This document shows positions 30,333-43,685 of a stretch of DNA of 64,000 nt, one piece after another. Numbering within the stretch: the first letter of the stretch is position 1; each line of letters opens with the position of its first letter. Under the pieces are notes generated by a model, which saw only the letters and a list, made by a program, of their open reading frames with translations, did no database searches and had not been told where the DNA came from. The DNA comes from Physcomitrium patens. Lineage: Eukaryota; Streptophyta; Bryopsida; Funariales; Funariaceae. Made by a program: the position numbers and the translations under genes. The DNA is taken from the NCBI RefSeq assembly GCF_000002425.4, contig NC_037254.1:18550405-18614404 (forward strand), read 5' to 3'.

Positions 30333-31962
30333 TTCAAAATTCTTAACTCCCTCCTCCCCCTCCCTAAAAGTCGAGTGCCGGCATGCTGTCGGTGCTCTTC
30401 CTTGGAGACTCGTGCTTTGTGTCGGTAATTTGTCTTACTGTGTGGTGTGAGGTTGTTGTGGACTAAGGATGAGTTTGTAGACCTCGAAACATCCACAATG
30501 GGTGTTTATTCTGTAGAATTTCTATTTACTCCGCACATGAAAACTCTACCACCAGGATCATGCCCACATGTTTTGCGGATCGTGTGATTCGAGTATGTGT
30601 AATATTTCATTATTCTAATTTATTTCAGAAACAGGGTGAGTTGAAGGGGGATGAGGAAAAACAAATTAAAATGGTTATGTTTTTTGAGATCCCATTGAAA
30701 CAACATTAGTGTAAACAATCACATGAGTGTAAATATGAAAATTAAGTTAAAGTAGTAAATCATGCCAATGTGGAGATCGATTGTTGTACGTTTTGACAAA
30801 ACATGTTGATATTATTGACACGAAAATGTGTTGATATTTCGTGATAGGTATACATTTTGATCTAATTGTATACTCAACCAACGACAAACGCAGGTTGCAG
30901 AGATTATAGCACTTTTCACTTCACGAATTTGAAATCTCGAAGTTGATCCATTAAAGCCTTAACGTAAATTAACCCTCAGTTACCAACCACTTTCCTAACG
31001 AAGTTCAATTCATGAATGCAGTAAATTCGCCATTTGGTTCTTTATGCTGTTCAGCCCAGTTTAATACCCTACCCTAAAAAAGAAATGAAGGCTGGGCAAG
31101 TCAACCTACTTTTCGTACAGAATGAACACACCCCAGTCCATCACTCAACGCAGTACGATGGCAACAGTACTCGGGGTGCAAGAAATTCGGAACCCACAAG
31201 TCCAGAAAGCATGCATCTCTTCAGGCAATCTCCCCCACTATTGATATGAGTTTTTAGAAAAGAATCAAATTGAGTTTCCACCGTGTGATACAATGCCCCA
31301 ACTCGTCAAGCAGCATCAAGAAGGACGGGCGTGGAGGAGCTTTTACATCAGGAGCCTTAAATCCACTACTTCAAAGCTCTCCATTCGATTCAAGTGTTTG
31401 ATGCTTACCCATGCTAATTGATCGACAAAGAGAAAAGCAAGTGCGTTGTCACACTGCTGGTGCACGGAAAGTTGAGTGAAAAAAGTGCAGCAGCACGAGG
31501 GGATTGACCAGTGCCGAGGGAGCACTGCAGTGGTGATAACTCCTTATCATGACAATTTAAATGAGTTGACCTTGTACACTTCATAAAAGTCACTTGACTC
31601 CATAATTCTGCTAGATAGAAAACAAATTATGACAAGGTTAAAGGTAGCAAAAGAAGAACGTATGTGATGAAATGACAACTTACCAGCTTTTTCACTACTC
31701 AGATCCAACTGATAAGCATGCATCATGCCACATTCTTAACAATTTTATCGCAGTTTGAGATCTCTCTGCATTAGTCTGCCACAAGCAGTCAGCAGCGTTT
31801 TAGGCTCTGATATACCCAAAACCTCTGATAGTTCCTAAGCGGCTGGTATTAGAAGCTTACTAATTTTGCTTCACCACAAGAGGGGATCTAAAATTATACA
31901 AAAAACCCACCTTGTCTGATTAAAAACTAGTTGAAGTCAAGGCAAGCGTAGAGTCTACATAA
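30333..31962. other. Convergent spacer between beta-glucosidase and BUD31
   Basis: It holds the 3' UTRs of both genes. No further gene is supported; short frames such as 31034-31249 lack any signature. Confidence 0.6.
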
Positions 31963-33371
31963 TTAGTCTCCGCTTGCACATCCGTGACAACCACAATGGA
32001 CGCACTCGATCACCTTCTCCTCTCGCAGATGCTTGGGTACCCGGCATACGCATGTTGTTCCAAAGTTATGGTCGCGGGGTTGAATGCACCGCAAACAACA
32101 TAAGCGCTCGTAACCAGACTGTCATGCAAGCAAGAACACCAACGTAAGCATATCATTCGACAACAGTACATTGCATGAATCGCAAGAGACAACAAACTCC
32201 AGCTTGAGGGAAGCCGCATTACATAGAACCGCACATGGTATGCGAAAATAACGAAGCATCTAAGTAAGAAATTTTGACGTCAGACTTGAAATGCAAGAGC
32301 AGAATCCTGATGAGCTCACACATTCTCGAAGCAAAACGGGAGCAAACTATAAAACTCGGGACATGACACGGCTCTCACACCAAGTAATGTAGTGACCTCA
32401 TGTGTAATACAGAGCTACTACTATGATCTGCTTTGGATGATGTATGAAGGTACGAAGTACTTACTTTCTTCCATTTGGCAATCAAATTCTTATCTGCGTG
32501 ACCTTGTTCTAAGCAGAAATCAAATAACGCCCTAGAAATGGCCTTTCGTCTGTAAAATAGATCATAAATGTAACGGCTCTTCTGGTGTGAGATCTTGAAT
32601 ATTGGCCACAAAGCCTCACATTTCCTCTTGCCCTCATGAGTCTCATTTTCAGCTGCATCCCATAAAAAAATTCATGTCAGACACTAGAAATCTCAACCGT
32701 GATAAAACATCAACCTGTGAAAACCAACCTGCTTAAGTTACGATAGAAGCATGGACAAGTAGAGAAAGAAGATGTCAACAACCGGATGCTCATAAACGCC
32801 CGGCTACTGTAAGGAAAAAATCTCGCAATGTAACCCTAAAATTAATAGCAACGAACTGAACTAAATAGGATAGAATTCGATTCCGAGAAACACAAATACG
32901 TCAGCAACTAACGCTCAATGTGGTCCTCAAAGCGAAGAAACGAAGACATACATAGAGCTAGCCACAATCACAACCTCCAACTGCTCCTGGTTCTATAACG
33001 GGAAAAAGAAAACCCAAAAGCCCTCCAACCAAATAGCTTCCAAGATGCAGAACCCGAAGACCTAGAAAACGACCCACTTCCAAAATAAACCCTCATAAAA
33101 TCACGCACAATTCCTTCATAGCTTTGATGCAGACCATAAAATACAGATTGAAAAAACTCTAACTCCCACAACAATAAAAATAAATAAATGAATGAATAAT
33201 CCAAAATTTCACGAAAAAACTACAATTAAAAACTACAACAACAAATAAGAAACAGAATCGTCCACAATTGAGCACACCTTCACGCATCTTAGTTTCCAGT
33301 TCGCGCAGAGTAGGCTCGATGAGCTCCCATCCCTCGGGATACACCGTCCGATTAGTGCGCACTTTGGGCAT
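31963..33371 (-). CDS. BUD31: BUD31 (G10) spliceosome protein, three exons
   Basis: Core nuclear pre-mRNA splicing factor, associated with the Prp19-related and activated spliceosome. Minus-strand exons 33371-33278, 32652-32465 and 32118-31963 join to 145 residues, the family's normal length. The N-terminal M-P-K-V-x-T-N-R start, the G-W-E-L-I-E-P-T-L block, the middle W-P-I-F-K-I segment and the C-terminal Cys-rich zinc-binding region ending in C-A-S-G-D are all conserved. Ser replaces the usual Pro at the exon 2-3 junction before G-Y-E-R-L, which is a mild change. All zinc-ligand cysteines I expect are present. The gene should be functional and broadly expressed. Confidence 0.96.
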
Positions 33372-34672
33372 CTTGCCCTCAATCGACTAACCCCCTCTCC
33401 AAGTGGCGCTTCTTCCTCTCCCCTGTTCTTTCACAATTCGATAGAGAGAGAGGTCGCAAGTCCAAAGGAGTCGCTACTGAGGCCAAGCATCAACTATTCG
33501 TAGAAGAGCAGCAGATCCCGCAACCGCTACAGACACACCAAAGCTTCGCTAAAACCAGCTCCTCGCGTCTGTGCCTTCGTCACCAAGCTCCGACGCCGAA
33601 GAGCCCTATGTGAATGAATGTCTCTGTTCGTTGATATCGATCATCCACAACTATCGTTAATCAGCTTTCATACACTAACTTTTTACTTACTGTCATCGTT
33701 GGTGTTACTTTCGCGTAATTTACTGGGATCCCCACATCTTTACACTCTACTTTGTTTACTTTCACTGTTTTGTTCAATTTAAATAAGAGGTTCTGCGAAT
33801 GCATAGAAATCGGGTTCATTCATAAATGGTGTGAATATGGGGGAATTTTTTTGCTCAATTGAAAAGTGATAAAAATAAGTAAAAACAAAAATGTTATTTT
33901 TGTACTTAATCATTTGGATGCAGATATGGGATAATTTTATTGGAATCATTGGACCTGATTTGATTGTCTTACGATTGGAATTATATTTGGAGATAATCCT
34001 CGCGACACAGATTTGTGATGTGGCTGTAGATGGATGGTAAGATTACTCATGTCGATCTATATTGATTAAAAAAGAGTCTTATATTGGCCATACAAGTCTA
34101 TAACATCCGCACTTAGCTAGTAACATTCCCTGAAAAATAAGATAAGTTTTATACACGTATGAGACAAGAATCACTTTGAACAATACGTGAAGGTACAGTA
34201 AGAATTATGATTTACAGAAAGACAACATACTTTGTCAATATCGTTTCTCTCTTTTTTTAACATATATGTCGACAGGATATTAAAACTCAAAAAGACTACA
34301 AAGTTCATAATTTCAAAAGTATATATTAAGGAGAATAATGATGTTGACTGGAGCATATAAATAAAGTCTATAAACTCAGATGACTCCATACTGATGCCAC
34401 ATCAAGATAATCATACGATTGTCTCTGCAAAAGCTAGAAATTTAAAAAATAAAATAAAATAAGATAATTGAGAAGATGCCCCTCGTGGAGATTCCCAAAT
34501 TGATGAATGGAGACCAAATCGACTAATTTCTTCGTTAATATACTTGCAGGAATCATCTGATGGATGCTTTAGAGCACTAGAAAATAAAAGTGCGCTGTGC
34601 AAAAATTTAAGCTGCTCAAGGGCCAGTACAGCTTTTTGTCTCCAATAGAAGCTGTCGATACAGATTTAGATA
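33372..34672. other. Spacer between BUD31 and WARS, no gene supported
   Basis: The part next to 33372 should be the BUD31 promoter; it has a CT/GA-rich leader at about 33410-33450. The rest is AT-rich and includes the WARS 3' UTR. Small minus-strand frames at 34171-34389 and 34411-34602 show no signature. Confidence 0.55.
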
Positions 34673-37600
34673 CTACCCAAACATGTGCGGTAATGGCCTT
34701 GGCGCCATAAATACATCAATCATCTGCAATAACAGACAAGTCCGATAGAGCTTCATAAGTTTAGTGGAGATAAAATAAAGGTAGAGATCTTACAAACTGT
34801 GAACTGAGCTTGAGACTTAGAAGATCGACTGAATTGAACTCAAGCTGTTCCATAGCTCCGAATTCAACAGACTCGAACTGTGACGTTGAAGGACATGCTG
34901 GGTTCAAAGGGAGCCAAAATAACAAAAAGGAAGCAGTTAGTGTAACATACCTCCTCAGTAACTGCAGCGCGAGCCCTACGATGCCGTTCTACCATGGCGA
35001 CCAACACATCAATCAAAATCTTCTTCACTTCTCCAGTCAGTAGTTTTCCAGTTCTATATTCCTGCAAAGAATAAAAGTTGAAAGTTCCCTTCGTCAGCAC
35101 ATAATATTTCTATCAAAAGAGCTTCCGAATCAAAATCCTATGCTATCCAACATCTGATACCACAGCAAGGTTTCAAGTAATTAGTCGGTAGTGACGACCC
35201 TGCAATCAGCTAAAATATTATTTGTGGAGATGCTTACTTCTTTGATGCGCGCAAGTTCCTTGTCATCATCCAAGAAGAATCCCAGGTACTTCACAGCAAT
35301 ATCAACCTACAAGCATTTCCAAAAATGTTCAGATGTGAATCCAATGTGGGAGATGAGACCGTCAACAATAATTGTTTCCACGAGAAGTGTATATAGATCA
35401 GAACCTCAATGTTAGCACCAAATTTTCTTTGTTCCTCGGCAGTATCTCTTCCTCCAGAAAATGACTTGTTGATCTGCACAAAGGTGTTTTAATATTACAC
35501 AAGTTCATGTCAGCATAATCACCAACACCAAACTTGCGGTTAATTGGCACTACCAGAAACGACCTATTGATTGCAAGTCATTGAAGGAAAGAGTCTTCAC
35601 ACGAAAGCAAGGAAGGCAGTGTTCCATACAGTACATATGTGAGCACTAAAAGCGCTACTTACCTTGTCCTTGATTTGTTTTGGATTGTCTGAGACGTAAA
35701 TTGCTGAATTCGGATCACTGGCACTCATCTTCCCACTTTCACCCTGCAACAATCCCCACATAACATCATTTAAATCCAGCGTTATCACCTTTCCGCCGGT
35801 TCAAGTTATTACCAGAGAGATGCAAAGTTGTCAACTCTCTCTGCTATCAACGACGCATTCAAATAACTGGTATTCACCTGTAAAGCAGGGAAAAACGAAG
35901 ATTCAATGAGGGCAGGTTTGTGAAAGCCTAGTCGAGGAGCAGCATCTCTCGTCATTCTGAAGTATGGATCCTGCAAGAGGTTGAGGATGAGTTAGCGGAC
36001 AGAAAGGGTACAATATATTAACAACTACTGGATAGAATACACATAATGAAAGGAAATAAACCTTCACTGCATGTCAATGTGTCACAAGGATATTCATATG
36101 ATGGATGTCGCATCAGATTATTACATTTTACAGAAAGCATCCTCGGCATGATGCCATATCAAAACAAAGAAACAAAAGACAACATGAGACTTACTTGATC
36201 AATAGCGCATGGTATCAGGCATCTTATATTCTTCGATTGATTCGCATCTCCAAACAAGTGCGGAAAGGAAGTTGGGAATGACGGGGCAGCCTGAAGTGCT
36301 TATTAGAGTTCAGTGAACAACCCTTTTGGAAATTCAGACATAACCAAACGACCGATCCGGACATTCCTAAACATGATCAACTCCAAGACAAGGAGAACAA
36401 AACATGCCAATCGGCCTAAAACAACCTCAGTTGATCGCCCCAAGCATGAACCATAGTTGAAATACCATTCCAAGCAAACAAGCAGCAAGAAAGAAAGAAA
36501 GAAAGCAAGGAGAAAAAAACAGGCTTACTTGAATAGGCGGAAACATGACTTTCCCAATGTGATCCTCGCCAACAAACCCAAAGATGCCTCTAACCTGCAA
36601 GTTTGCGTCGCAATTAGGAGGCCCAAAACACCGTTCGTTCACAAAGCCCAGAGCAAAGAAAAATCTCTCTTGGGTAATGAGTTTGCTGTAAAAATAATGT
36701 CTCACCACGTTACTCAAAATACACAAACTCGTCGAAAAAGAGTGAACACAGTATGGAGGAGCTTACCTGATTTAGGGTGACACACTTAGCGATGCGGACC
36801 ATATTCCGGTAAAACTCCCTGAAAAATATATCCACGTCAAAATCAGGTAATTTTAATTACATATGAACCATAAAAACTGAAAAAACGTTCCATTAAAAAG
36901 AACCATCCGATGAATCACTAAAAATATAGCCAAAAACAGTAAGTTTTCCTCCAATTTAACTCAGAATTCTCCAGGTCAGAACTGTTCATTCTCCTTTTCT
37001 TGAAGTCAGAATAAGTGTCTGAAAAAGTACCCTCCAACATATTCGAAGTCCGAGAAAATGAATGTCCTACTAACGTCGAATCCACAAGCTATTATGTCTT
37101 TAGCGTTCTCACGGGCAAGGCGCCTTGCCTCATCCAGCTTCAAATCTTTCCACATGAACTTCTCATCGTCCGTGAGTTGAATCACGAGCGGGACTTTAAA
37201 TGCGTCTTGCAAGTACCTACAACATGATGCGCAGCACATGGTATTCTCGTAAAAGCCTCACCTAAACCCTAAACCCTAAACCTCTAGAATCGACATGAGG
37301 ACGTCAATCAATATAAATAAGAAGACTAACTCCATAAAACCAGGCTGCAATCAGAAGGCTAGTGGACACAGTGACACATACTTGGTGAACATGAACGGTA
37401 CTAAGTGGCCCAAATGAAGTGACTCCGAAGAGGGTCCGCGCCCAGTGTACAGATAGAATTTTTCCCCCTTTTCATATGAGTCAAGGATTTTGTCGAAGTC
37501 CCTGCGAAGTCGCAAAATGGTTTTAGACATACAACCTTAGCATTGGCTACAAAACCCTGAGACATTGACAAACGGTGAAACTATATTATATTATTCATCT

Positions 37601-38211
37601 ATCTAACATTTTAATACATTAAAAACCACCGAATATCAATATATTCAGCACTCCAACAAACAAAATACCTGTGAGCGAAAAATACGTTTCGACGAAGAAA
37701 GGGATGCGCGGGGCGACCCGTCAGGCGCTCAATGCGTGACACCGTGTCGGCATCCATCTTGGTGCATCCAAAGTCCACAATAAGCTTGTCATAATTGATC
37801 TTGCCGCCATCCTTAGACCCTACTTCCCACGGTGTCACGACCTGCGATGCACCAGCCTCCTCTTCCATACCACCACCATCATCCCGCGTTGGGGACGCTA
37901 CCACTACACACGACATTGAAAATGAATCGCCTGAATTCTAACCAAATGTGACGTGCAATTGCTCGGGTTGGAAAATTTTGGATTACAAATGCATTGCAGT
38001 AGCAGGAAAGAAATCGAATAGATAGATGTGAACATCCATTGAAAAGTCCGACGAAGCCAAACTTGAACGTGAACCTTATTCCAACGTTTGGAGAAACAGT
38101 AGCCAACAAGAAAGCCTCTTCCCTTCTAGCTTCTGGACCTCAAACTCCAAAACCCAAAGATAAGAACAACCTCACTACAACAATGTAAAATTTACCTTCT
38201 CCTTCAGGCAT
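34673..38211 (-). CDS. WARS: Tryptophanyl-tRNA synthetase, eukaryotic cytosolic type, 13 exons
   Basis: Class I aminoacyl-tRNA synthetase that charges tRNA-Trp. Minus-strand exons: 38211-38196, 37903-37669, 37501-37382, 37216-37031, 36818-36767, 36594-36529, 36290-36195, 35970-35878, 35743-35663, 35473-35405, 35306-35238, 35061-34951, 34723-34673. They total 414 residues with all phases compatible. The ATP-binding HIGH motif appears as H-L-G-H (113-116) and KMSKS as K-M-S-A-S (293-297). The eukaryote-type block G-I-F-G-F-x-G-E-D-H-I-G-K lies between them and separates this from organellar bacterial-type enzymes. There is no transit peptide. Exon 1 codes for only five complete codons. An ATG at 37916 inside intron 1 could give an alternative start. 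Confidence 0.94.
37261..37282. repeat. Interstitial telomere-like CCCTAAA repeat in a WARS intron
   Basis: Three consecutive CCTAAAC/CCCTAAA units lie in intron 3, about 45 bases upstream of exon 4. This is the Arabidopsis-type plant telomere motif, also known as the telo-box when it occurs near translation-related genes. Confidence 0.9.
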
Positions 38212-39534
38212 GATTTCTTAGACTTTCCTTTCTTAACTCCTCTGCCAACACTGCAAACTTCAGGAAACCAAACGTCCTAAGCCTTTGCCTGCAAGGCCAA
38301 ACCTATTTAAGAGACAACCCACAATGTGAAGTGGTAGGGATTGGTGGAAAACGAGCTCTAATCTGGATTCTTCACAATTTTCGACGGCAAGCTTCAACAG
38401 CGATCCCAAAAAGCTCCGAAACATTCATCTATCACCTTGGTGGGGACTGCTACCATTCATCCATGAAAAAGATAGAGGGAAGCGCTCTGTTAATTCTTAA
38501 ACAGTTCAACACAGTTCTTCTGATAATACTCGTTTTCTGCATGCCAGTAAGATTTCATACTTATTGCTGTCAAATCCATTCCCAAACGTCGGCTTTTCTC
38601 GATATGCTTCACAAACGTGGATTGTCGATTTTGGTTTCCAGACCATTATATGATACTTCTCTCATAGAATCAGATTTCGGTATTCACGATCAATTTTCTC
38701 ATTATCTTCCTGCCTTCACCATGTCTGCAAGTACAATCCAATCATTTATAGGTTACAATGCTATTTGTGACGAGCCCGCTTGCTACACTGTTGTGTGTGT
38801 AACTAGTGCCAAAAGTACCAATTGTTGTGTTTATATCATTCTCGGAATTCTGTGCTTTGTGATTAGCAGGTGACACGAGACAAATAGAAGCTTAGTGATG
38901 TAACTGATTGAGTGCATGTAGAGAGTAAGGGACTGACTGATAAGAAACTTGTGAACCAGCCCGAACCATACACGTTAGGCACTGCTGGTCCCATACACAG
39001 CCAGAACTGTGGTACAATATTCACATCCATTGCTAAAACACGACACACATTGACAGCTTGCAATTCCATGAAGCACGACAGATTACGATGATTGGATGAG
39101 AAAAAGAGTCATCATGCACCCCATTACAGTTATTAAATGGGAATGATCAAACTATAGTGTACAAGAGTGTGTAAAGTACAAACTTTGGCATTGTTTAGGC
39201 TCAAAGCCTACAGCAGTGCAGTACGGATTGCCCTCCATGGCGTAGCATACCAAATAACTGCCTAGAAACCATCCAACTGCTCTAATTTTAGAGTAGCAGC
39301 ATCTATATTCAACGTTTCAGCTTTCGAGTAAGACCCTATCTTCAAGTCTGCTAAGCAATCAGCAAATGATAGAAGTTGCCTTGTAAATTTAAGGAGACGA
39401 ACAGTAGACCAGAATATGTTCATTACATGGCATGTTCAGACATGCAATCTGGGTAATGCTTTGATTGATGAGAAGCCCGTCGTCGACTGGATCATAGTTC
39501 GCAACGAATTCACCATATCTTAACCACGAAGATC
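38212..39534. other. WARS promoter and DXS 3' region; one unsupported ORF
   Basis: The DXS and WARS genes are in tandem on the minus strand, so this holds the DXS 3' UTR and the WARS promoter. A plus-strand frame from an ATG at 38462 to 38873 (136 codons) has two hydrophobic segments and many Cys but no recognised family. I leave it uncalled. Confidence 0.5.
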
Positions 39535-42500
39535 TTAGGTCATGACTTGCAGCGCTTCTCTCGTCTTCCCGAGAACGTTCAGTGCAGTGGCTGCAATGTG
39601 ACCCGCAGTTAGACCTGCTTCGGCATACTGGTCCTTGGGAGCCCCATGCTCGATGTAGCGGTCAGGTAGCACAAGTGGTCTCCACTGTTCAAAAGAAGAT
39701 AGCATGAATAAGAATCACTTTTCTTCACTGTGCTGGACTGGAGTGACAACCATAATTGTCCAATCATGTAAAAAAATCTGCTCAGAAGAGCGGGGACGGC
39801 AGATTTAAGCTCTTCGAACCAAAGTCATTTAACGATACCTAGGTTCTCATAATTTCACAAGAAATTCTGCAGAATTGAACTATAAAAGGACAGGAATAAG
39901 CATTTTGAAGGCACGATTGGACTAAATAGAGTACTTACCTTCAGCTTTCCGTCGAGGAGCCCATCCAATGCCATGAATTGCACAACATGAGAACCAAAGC
40001 CTCCAATAGAACCCTCTTCCACTGTAATAAGCACTTGATGGTTCTTAGCAAGCTGGCGAATAAGATCACGGTCAAGGGGCTTGCAAAACCGAGCATCGGC
40101 GACAGTCGCTGAGACCCCCAGGTCGGCAAGTAAGACGTGAGCAGCCAGGCAATTTTGGACCATTGTACCATAACCTAGAAGTGCCACTTCAGTACCTTCC
40201 AGTAGAATTCGCCCTCTACCGACCTGCGTTCAGGAAACAGATAGTCAAAACAAGACCTTGAAAACAGGATTGAGGAATATCCAGCATGGCAAACAGAGAG
40301 CGACATAGACCAGCTTAATACAAAACTTAGACAACCTTGCTCACTGAAGAATGAAAAGTTATTTGATAAATTATACATACCTCAATAGGAATTCCTTTGT
40401 TCTTTGCAGGCAATTGGACACCAATCCCGTTACCTCTGGGATACCTGAAACAGCTGGGACGGTCATCAATAGCGGCAGCAGTTGCTACCATGTGGAAAAG
40501 CTCAGCTTCATCAGCAGGAGCCATTACAACCATGTTAGGTAGGCAGGCCATGTAGGTGACATCGAAAGCCCCACAGTGAGTAGGCCCATCGGCTCCAACG
40601 AGCCCAGCTCGGTCCATTGCAAATCTAACAGGAAGCTTTTGGAGATCTACATCATGCACGACCTGATCATATCCTCTTTGAAGGAAAGAAGAGTAAATGC
40701 TGCAGAAAGGCTTCAATCCTTCGCAAGCAAGTCCCGCAGCAAACGTCACAGCATGTTGTTCGGCAATGCCCACGTCAAAGCATCTCTCTGGAAACCGCTT
40801 TGCAAATATGTTCATTCCAGTACCCCCTCCCATCGCTGCATGAATTCCAACAACGTCCTTATCGACCTCTGCCTCGGCAATCAATGCCTCGGCGAAGTAC
40901 GTGGTGTAAGCTTGTGTTGGAGCCTTTACCTTGTTCTGCTTCCCAGTAGCTGGATCGAACTTCACAACACCTGCACAACAGCATCAAAACGTAGATTCTC
41001 CATAAATAAAAACAGAAGGAGAAACACCAAAGCCTGGGATATTTTCAAAAGTCCATGCCATAGACCCATCAAAATCGGGGAAGATCAAACATTTATAAGT
41101 ACAGATCTATGCATCAAAGTACGTGCCGCTGACCCATTTTTAAACTAAGAATTAGGTCGTGAACACTCTTCAAACAACAGGCCACAGACTGTCAACAGAA
41201 AATTAACACAGATAGCTGCAACGAATGCTAACCATGGTACTTGTCTGCTGCTCGTTCAGCGTAGGGGTACCCTCGTCCTTTCTCAGTCACAAGGTGGATC
41301 AGCACAGGTCCAGTTGTAGAGGTATTCTTCACTTCCCGCAAGATTGTCACCAAATCGTCCATGTTATGACCATCAACAGGACCAATGTAGTACAGCCCAA
41401 GCTCCTCGAAAAGAGTCGACCCAGAACCACTAATCATACCTCGAGCATATTCGTCAACCTTAGACGCCAACACGTGCGCTGGACCCCCAAGTTGCTTAGT
41501 GACACCCTACAACGACCAAACAAAGAGTAGAGTTCATCATCGAACGCGGAAACAAAACCTTGTAAGTATCCATTTGAGCTAAAATTTTCTAACTGTTTAT
41601 ATTCCACCAACAGCACCACCACCACATCCTAGAGTAAGTATACCAACCTTGGCAACCTCACGGAGCTCACGCAGTGGCCTGCTTGACTGAAGCCTGCTGA
41701 GTGCACTACTCAAAGCACCAACGGGAGGAGCAGGGCCATCAAGAGTAGCTGTAGGTAGAGATACTTGTTTATTGTCGTTGAGGATTACGATCATGTTGCA
41801 ATCAAGATAACCAGCGTTATTCATAGCTTCGTAAGCCTGTCCAGCGGTCATAGCGCCATCACCAATAACGGCAATCACGTTATTTTTCTTGCCCTTCAAA
41901 TCCCGCCCAACAGCCATTCCTGAAACATCCAAAGCGCAGCAGCTTGTTGGTCATTTCCAAGAAGGTAAGCAATGACAGACCGCAATTAGGAACATGACAA
42001 TAGAGACCGCAAAAGCAAAAAAACGAAAACAAAAAAACAAAACAACCATATTCGCAATCGATTCAATATTCGTATATAAAATATAGCTCAGACATGGTCA
42101 TTTTTTAAGAAAACCCACCTAACCCAGCAGAGATACTGGTGGAACTGTGACCAGCTCCGAACGCATCGTACTCGCTCTCAGCTCTCTTCACAAAACCTGA
42201 AAGCCCGTCGGTTTGCCTCAATGTGTGCATTTTGCCCCTTCTCCCGGTCAAAATTTTGTGTGGGTAAGTCTGTGATAATCACGATGATTGCACAGGGTCT
42301 TCAGAAGGCAGGAAATAAGCATAATACAAAGTAACAAAATAACAACTACAAAAGAAAAGAAAAAGAGGAGTAAAAATATCACGGAAAGTGTCTATACTGA
42401 AATTAGTAAATCGCAAGAAACCAATAAAACTAACAATTAAATTAAAACGAGGCGTCTTCTAGCGAGTGCGCACTATCATTCATCCTAACAAATGGTTGTT

Positions 42501-43685
42501 CCTGAACTGTGAGGACGTTCCAATGGAACAGAAGAATTATAATCGCATTTCAACAAGGGGAGGAATGTAACGTAAAACCCAGAGAAGGGCTCTGTATCTG
42601 AAATCACATATAAGCATACTTTCTTGTGTGACTACAACCAGGTGGTATCACTAGGTTCAGTTGGCGACAGAAATACATAATATAGAAACGTGCATACAGA
42701 AGACTAGACAGCTACATGCATTCCCTTCATTAGAGAAAAGACAAAACGCAATCGCTCTGTATTGAAAATGTGAAGAAGAACCACACACCTGATGACCAAC
42801 ATCCCACAAAAACTTATCTTCCGGACAATTGAAGACATGATGAAGGGCCACGGTGAGCTCCACCACACCTAGACTGGAGCCTAAATGTCCTCCAGTCTTC
42901 GACACAGTGTGAATGGTCTCTGCTCTCACTTCATTAGCGAGTTGTTTCAGCTCCTACAAAACAAAATTACATGAAGAAATCTGTAAAACAAAAACGAACA
43001 AAAATAAAAGTACAATAACCAGCAATTAAAAAAAGTTAACGCAGTAAGACTTCTAACAGCACGGTTGCAACAGTCACTTAGACCCGTGCCACAATGGCCA
43101 ATAACAAACACGGAACAGTTTGGCCAAAACATAACCAGAAAACAAAGAAATGTCTATGCAAACACTGGAATTCTGTCGAGATTGAAGACACACGATAGGT
43201 CGGTTCCAGTGCAGAGTGCCAGACGTACTCGCACGGTGAGGTTCTTCATGTGCATAGGATAGTTAATAGTATCCAAAAGGGGAGTCGGTGGCTTCTCAGC
43301 AGGGTACTCTGCAGAGGAGTCCGGCACCGCGGATGCCGCAATCCTGCTCTTTCCCTGCACCCAATCCCAAATTTCAGTCAGCCCGACCCTCAACAAACCA
43401 CCCACATTACAAACAGCCCATCCCCAAAGCGTGAACAATCCCCCAAATTCTGCTCTCAACTCTCAAAAACAAACAAACTCACACAAAAACATAGAAATGG
43501 GCTCCTACATTACTGCGAAGCCGCAACGAAGAGTGATATCCTTTCGATAAATTCAGCTTCTGGGCACAAAAAAACTCGCTGGCATCGCTCTTGAGCAACG
43601 AGGAGGAGGAAGACGCAGAGGTCGATAAACCCTTGAGGGTCACAGCTTGGCCCACAACCGTAGTGGCAGCAGCCAAGGCAGCCAT
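39535..43685 (-). CDS. DXS: 1-deoxy-D-xylulose-5-phosphate synthase, plastidial, 9 exons
   Basis: First, flux-controlling enzyme of the plastid MEP pathway: it condenses pyruvate and glyceraldehyde 3-phosphate using thiamine diphosphate, feeding isoprenoids, carotenoids and chlorophyll side chains. Minus-strand exons: 43685-43509, 43354-43229, 42953-42789, 42269-42119, 41919-41648, 41506-41233, 40970-40381, 40223-39939, 39684-39535. They total 729 residues. The Ser/Ala-rich N-terminus is a transit peptide. Visible motifs: the D-x-x-G-H-Q and G-x-G-H-S-S-T-S-I-S blocks, the thiamine-diphosphate/Mg motif starting G-D-G at 226-228 with N-D-N downstream, and the catalytic-Glu motif G-I-A-E-Q-H-A (Glu459). 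The C-terminal transketolase domain is complete. The exon 1 donor (gtagga) is weak and less certain than the rest. A copia element lies about 700 bp upstream. Confidence 0.95.

Noticed and set aside
29810-30346. 178-codon plus-strand ORF
   Set aside because: It reads the last beta-glucosidase introns and exons in the wrong frame; the true frame has the GH1 motifs.
38462-38873. 136-codon ORF with hydrophobic segments between WARS and DXS
   Set aside because: No recognised family or splice signals, and it lies in the WARS promoter region. The longer version starts at a GTG.
40576-41148. 190-codon plus-strand ORF
   Set aside because: It lies antisense to the DXS catalytic exon and runs into intron sequence; it has no family signature.
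43154-43594. ORFs on both strands over the DXS N-terminus
   Set aside because: They are shadows or intron read-through of DXS exons 1-2, whose frame continues into the conserved enzyme.
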